A stretch of DNA of 64,000 bases. It comes from Archegozetes longisetosus. Lineage: Eukaryota; Arthropoda; Arachnida; Sarcoptiformes; Trhypochthoniidae. A model generated the notes under the pieces. It made no database searches and was not told where the DNA came from. It saw only the letters and a list, made by a program, of their open reading frames with translations. Positions 61,062 through 64,000 of the stretch are shown piece after piece. The DNA is taken from assembly GCA_018873245.2 (NCBI GenBank), contig JAEMBT020000005.1, positions 14,460,001 to 14,524,000 of the forward strand, in the 5' to 3' direction. Numbering within the stretch: the stretch's first letter is position 1; each line of letters opens with the position of its first letter. A program made the position numbers and the translations under genes.

Positions 61062-62629
61062 TTATTGAACGCAATAAGAATTTTGCTTCAATGTAGTACA
61101 GCATTGTTTGAAAGGTTGATAGATATACTGATTTTCAATCTTGCAATATTTTGAATCGAATTCTCCTTCTCCACTCTCAACAAAAACTCTACAACAATCC
61201 TCTGTTAATTCATGGCTCTCTGGGTCGTCAGTCCATGGTTTTGGTCCACAGCGACACTTCACTAAAGTACACTCTCCTTTTCAGAGATGAGTAAATTTAT
61301 TATATAAATCTGATTGACTTTGGGAAATCAGAAAATTATATCATTTTTGGTATTTATCAATAAATTGAAGAAATTCATCAGTTTTATTCAAAACAATTAA
61401 GCTTTCTAACTTCTCATTCAAGCAGTAGTCTATGGGTTTCCCAAAGCTTTAGCAAACACCATATTAAAATTTGGAAAAAAACTATTCTAGCCAATCGAAT
61501 TAGTTAGAATCAGCCATAGATACCACTTACAATGGAACGTGCGATATTGATAAGTGAATCTCTATGTTCCGATAGTTTGTATAAAATGTTAGGCTCATAA
61601 ATAACACATCTATTCTATAATTCCATTCAAATGGCCATTCCATCATAATTAAATTAACTAATTAAAATTAAGGATAATCCATATCAAAACAAGTATCAAT
61701 CTTTAACATGTTCCTTACGGTGGCGCATTACAATAGTACAGGGTCTCATGGTTGAGATCTCGGTTTCGAGTCTAACGATTATATATATTTTTTCATCCAC
61801 TTTTTGTGATCGAACAAAAGATTTTATGCACTTTTACAGTTTTAAAACTTGGATTTTAAACTTATATTATGATAGATTATGAATGTTAATTTTCTAAATT
61901 AAGATATATTTTTGAAAAATTCTTTAAAATCAAAATGGAGTAAGATTTCTAGAAAATAATTTAATCTTACTATTAATCAAATTAAAATTAATATTTTAAG
62001 CCATCTGTCAGTGATAATGATAAGATTTTTCTGGTAATGATAATAATAGGAACTACAGAATAAAAGTTTGTTTCAAAACTGTAAAAGTGCATAAAATTTT
62101 TTATTCGATCACAAAAATTGAATGAAAAATATATGTATAATCGTTGGACTCGAAACCGGGATCTCAACCATGAGACCCTGTACTATTGCAATGCGCCACC
62201 GTAAGGAACATGTTAAAGATTGATACTTGTTTTGATATGGATTATCCTTAATTTTAATTAGTTAATTTAATTATGATGGAATGGCCATTTGAATGGAATT
62301 ATAGAATTGATGTGTTATTTATGAGCCTAACATTTTATACAAACTATCGGAACATAGAGATTCACTTATCAATATCGCACGTTCCATTGTTAGAGGCCTC
62401 TTAGCACTCAGTTATGAAGACTTTTAGATTTGAAAATTTTAACTTTGAGTAAAAGTCAAGTTAAACTAATATTAAGCTTAATAACGATAATTGTCAAATA
62501 TAGAGTAAATCAAATAGCAAAATATTTGTATGAATAGCAAATAAAACTTTTTAATGATGTCTACATACCTTTCAACGATATTATAAGCGAAATCATAATC
62601 AAATTAATCAATATTTTTAATTTGTTCAT
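61062..62629 (-). CDS. Small secreted eight-cysteine peptide
   Basis: Two exons: 62629-62569 (ATG in exon 1; donor AAAG|GTATGT) and 61261-61062 (acceptor CTTTAG), phase 1, 86 residues. Exon 1 is almost entirely a signal peptide (MNKLKILINLIMISLIISLK). The mature part has eight Cys in the order C-x-C, CC, C, CC, C: KCRCGPKPW, LTEDCCRVF, SKYCKIEN, FKQCCTTL and NSYCVQ. Four disulfides are likely. The poly(A) signal AATAAA overlaps the TAA stop. The spacing differs from the toxin, defensin and hydrophobin patterns I know. Its role is unknown, and a structural, immune or venom/saliva-type function cannot be told apart here. The 1.3-kb intron contains an 860-bp fold-back element. Confidence 0.65.
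61710..61782 (+). repeat. tRNA-like sequence in the left arm
   Basis: GGTGGCGCATTACAATAGTA resembles a D-arm/A box. GGGTCTCATGGTTGAGATC resembles an anticodon arm with CAT in the loop. CTCGGTTTCGAGTCTAACG resembles a T-arm/B box. The T loop has an extra base and no acceptor stem pairs convincingly, so it is a degenerate tRNA-derived unit and not a tRNA gene. Confidence 0.4.
62138..62211 (-). repeat. tRNA-like sequence in the right arm
   Basis: Inverted copy of the unit in the left arm. It reads GATCCCGGTTTCGAGTCCAA at the B-box-like part, slightly closer to the tRNA consensus than the left copy. Confidence 0.4.
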
Positions 62630-62639
62630 TATATTAAGC

Positions 62640-64000
62640 TTTAGACAAATTCTATCCGAACGTTCAGTCAGGTAGATTCAGTTCTGCATTCGAACAATAA
62701 ATGAATCCAATTCAACTAAATTATGTCGTTATATGGATAATGAACTCGATGAACTGAATAAATAAGCATTGGTGTAATACTGAGATAAAGCCTCCTTTTT
62801 TAAACAAAAAAGTATTAACACAGTTCGCATAATTAAAAATCCCGGATCAAATAAGGGCGATATGCTGTAACCCTTAAATATATTATACATTGATTTATCA
62901 TTTTATTGCTTACACTTAATAATCGAAAAATGAAATCATGTTTATTAGCTTGTGGTGAAAATCGCTCGCTTGAAGAGTCACGTTTGTTGAACATTACTGC
63001 TCAATTAAATCAAAGTATATATGTATTTTCCTTTTGTGTAGCTTATACTTAGTGTAATAAACTCTAGCAAAGAACTTATCAGAAAGGCTCAAAACCCTTG
63101 AAATACAGTAGCTTAGAATGAGTACTTGATCAATTTGCTGTATGAGATAGTATAACGGTATTTATTCTTATTGCAAATGAAGCTTACGTTACATTTTAAA
63201 ATTTTATTTTCATTTTTAATCAGCCAATTTAACAAAAATAAACTAATCACATATTGAAATTGACAATTATTCTGAGTTTTATAAGTATCATATAATCCAA
63301 AACAGTTTACCCTATCAAAATCATGATAATTTCGAAACTTTTCAATTTATCTAAACTTAACGCAAAAATTAGAAAAAAGCGAAATTTTAGACGTTTCGGC
63401 ATATGATCGGTGCATGATTTCGTGAATATTCATGGTTCGAAATTTATCGATGAAGCAAAAATTCTCGAAATTTTGAATGATAAAAATGATAAGAGCAGGG
63501 TTTTTGAAAAAAAAACTATAGCATACTCTTAGTTTTACTTCTAGAGACCTTAAATGAATGAATAACACTAACCCCATTTTAAACTTATCCTGATTCGTGT
63601 TCGCCTTCACAACCTTAAAAAATGATTTTAACTGATAAAAACATCTTTAATTGTGTCATTTATGAGTCCAAATCATGTTTAGTGACATAACGTTGAGACG
63701 AAAGTGGCAAGAATAGTTGCCGAAATCAAATGAGCTTAAGACGTATTTTCAAATTAATATCTTGTAAAGTGTGATTCAATAATTTGATAATTACACAATC
63801 GCGCAAAGACTACGATTAAAAAGATCTGAAGCTGAATAAAACTGATTTTAGTATAACTAAAGTTGTAATTTTTGTGGATTACAAATGAGCCTAAATATTT
63901 TTCAAACTTCAATATAAGCAAAGAGTATAAACACTAACTGTTTAATTGTTTGAATAGGAATAACTTATTTTAATAATAGTTGCCGCATAGCATTGGCATT
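62640..64000. other. Intergenic, nothing recognised
   Basis: AT-rich sequence upstream of the Cys-rich gene. It includes its presumed promoter, but no conserved element was recognised. The frame at 63347-63610 (minus) has no support. Confidence 0.4.

Larger units (their letters stand above)
61530..62389. mobile_element. Fold-back element carrying tRNA-like arms, in the intron of the Cys-rich gene
   Basis: CAATGGAACGTGCGATATTG starts it and CAATATCGCACGTTCCATTG ends it, flanked by TTA on both sides (61527-61529, 62390-62392). The arms of about 330 bp are nearly identical inverses. A 3-bp TTA duplication is the PIF/Harbinger target type, but the ends are not diagnostic. The high arm identity points to a recent insertion or arm conversion. 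Confidence 0.75.

Noticed and set aside
61710-61782. Functional tRNA-Met gene
   Set aside because: There is no paired acceptor stem, the T loop has an extra base, and the unit lies inside a transposable palindrome.

Overview
The window is AT-rich (roughly 70% A+T by eye) eukaryotic DNA. It has spliced genes with GT..AG introns, metazoan protein families (LHFPL tetraspan, Ig and CCP/sushi modules), and many small DNA transposons. I read it as an invertebrate metazoan nuclear genome. A chelicerate or other arthropod is my best guess, but nothing here settles the phylum. There is no bacterial feature, CRISPR array, rRNA gene or convincing intact tRNA gene.

Layout. 0.7-3.1 kb (+): last five exons of an Ig/CCP surface protein whose start lies to the left. 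3.1-23.8 kb: gene-poor, with scattered decayed terminal-inverted-repeat elements near 10.7, 14.4, 15.5, 17.5 and 20.4 kb. 23.8-29.4 kb: compositionally different DNA, probably the promoter/5'UTR intron of the next gene. 29.4-32.6 kb (+): a complete five-exon LHFPL2-type tetraspan gene. 34.1-35.25 kb: a GC-rich core between long inverted arms. 36.4-45.6 kb (-): three tandem paralogous two-exon genes for secreted, probably membrane-anchored proteins that share a 60-residue two-cysteine module. The most upstream one has a prion-protein-like layout. hAT-type elements lie between them. 45.9-50.3 kb: a stack of fold-back/TIR elements. 50.3-58.8 kb: one decayed multicopy-type gene broken by a non-LTR retrotransposon carrying a 2A-like motif, and separately by a fold-back element that holds further nested insertions. 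59-62.4 kb: three more TIR/fold-back elements, one inside the intron of an 8-cysteine secreted peptide gene (61.06-62.63 kb, -).

The most notable host biology is the 36.4-45.6 kb cluster. All three genes have a signal peptide plus a dibasic KR site in exon 1, a phase-1 intron, and the module plus a hydrophobic C-terminus in exon 2. A near-identical element, GTTGTCAAGG...TGACGT, lies about 100-145 bp upstream of each ATG, which suggests co-regulation. The exon joins were worked out by hand from splice sites and phase. None has transcript support here.
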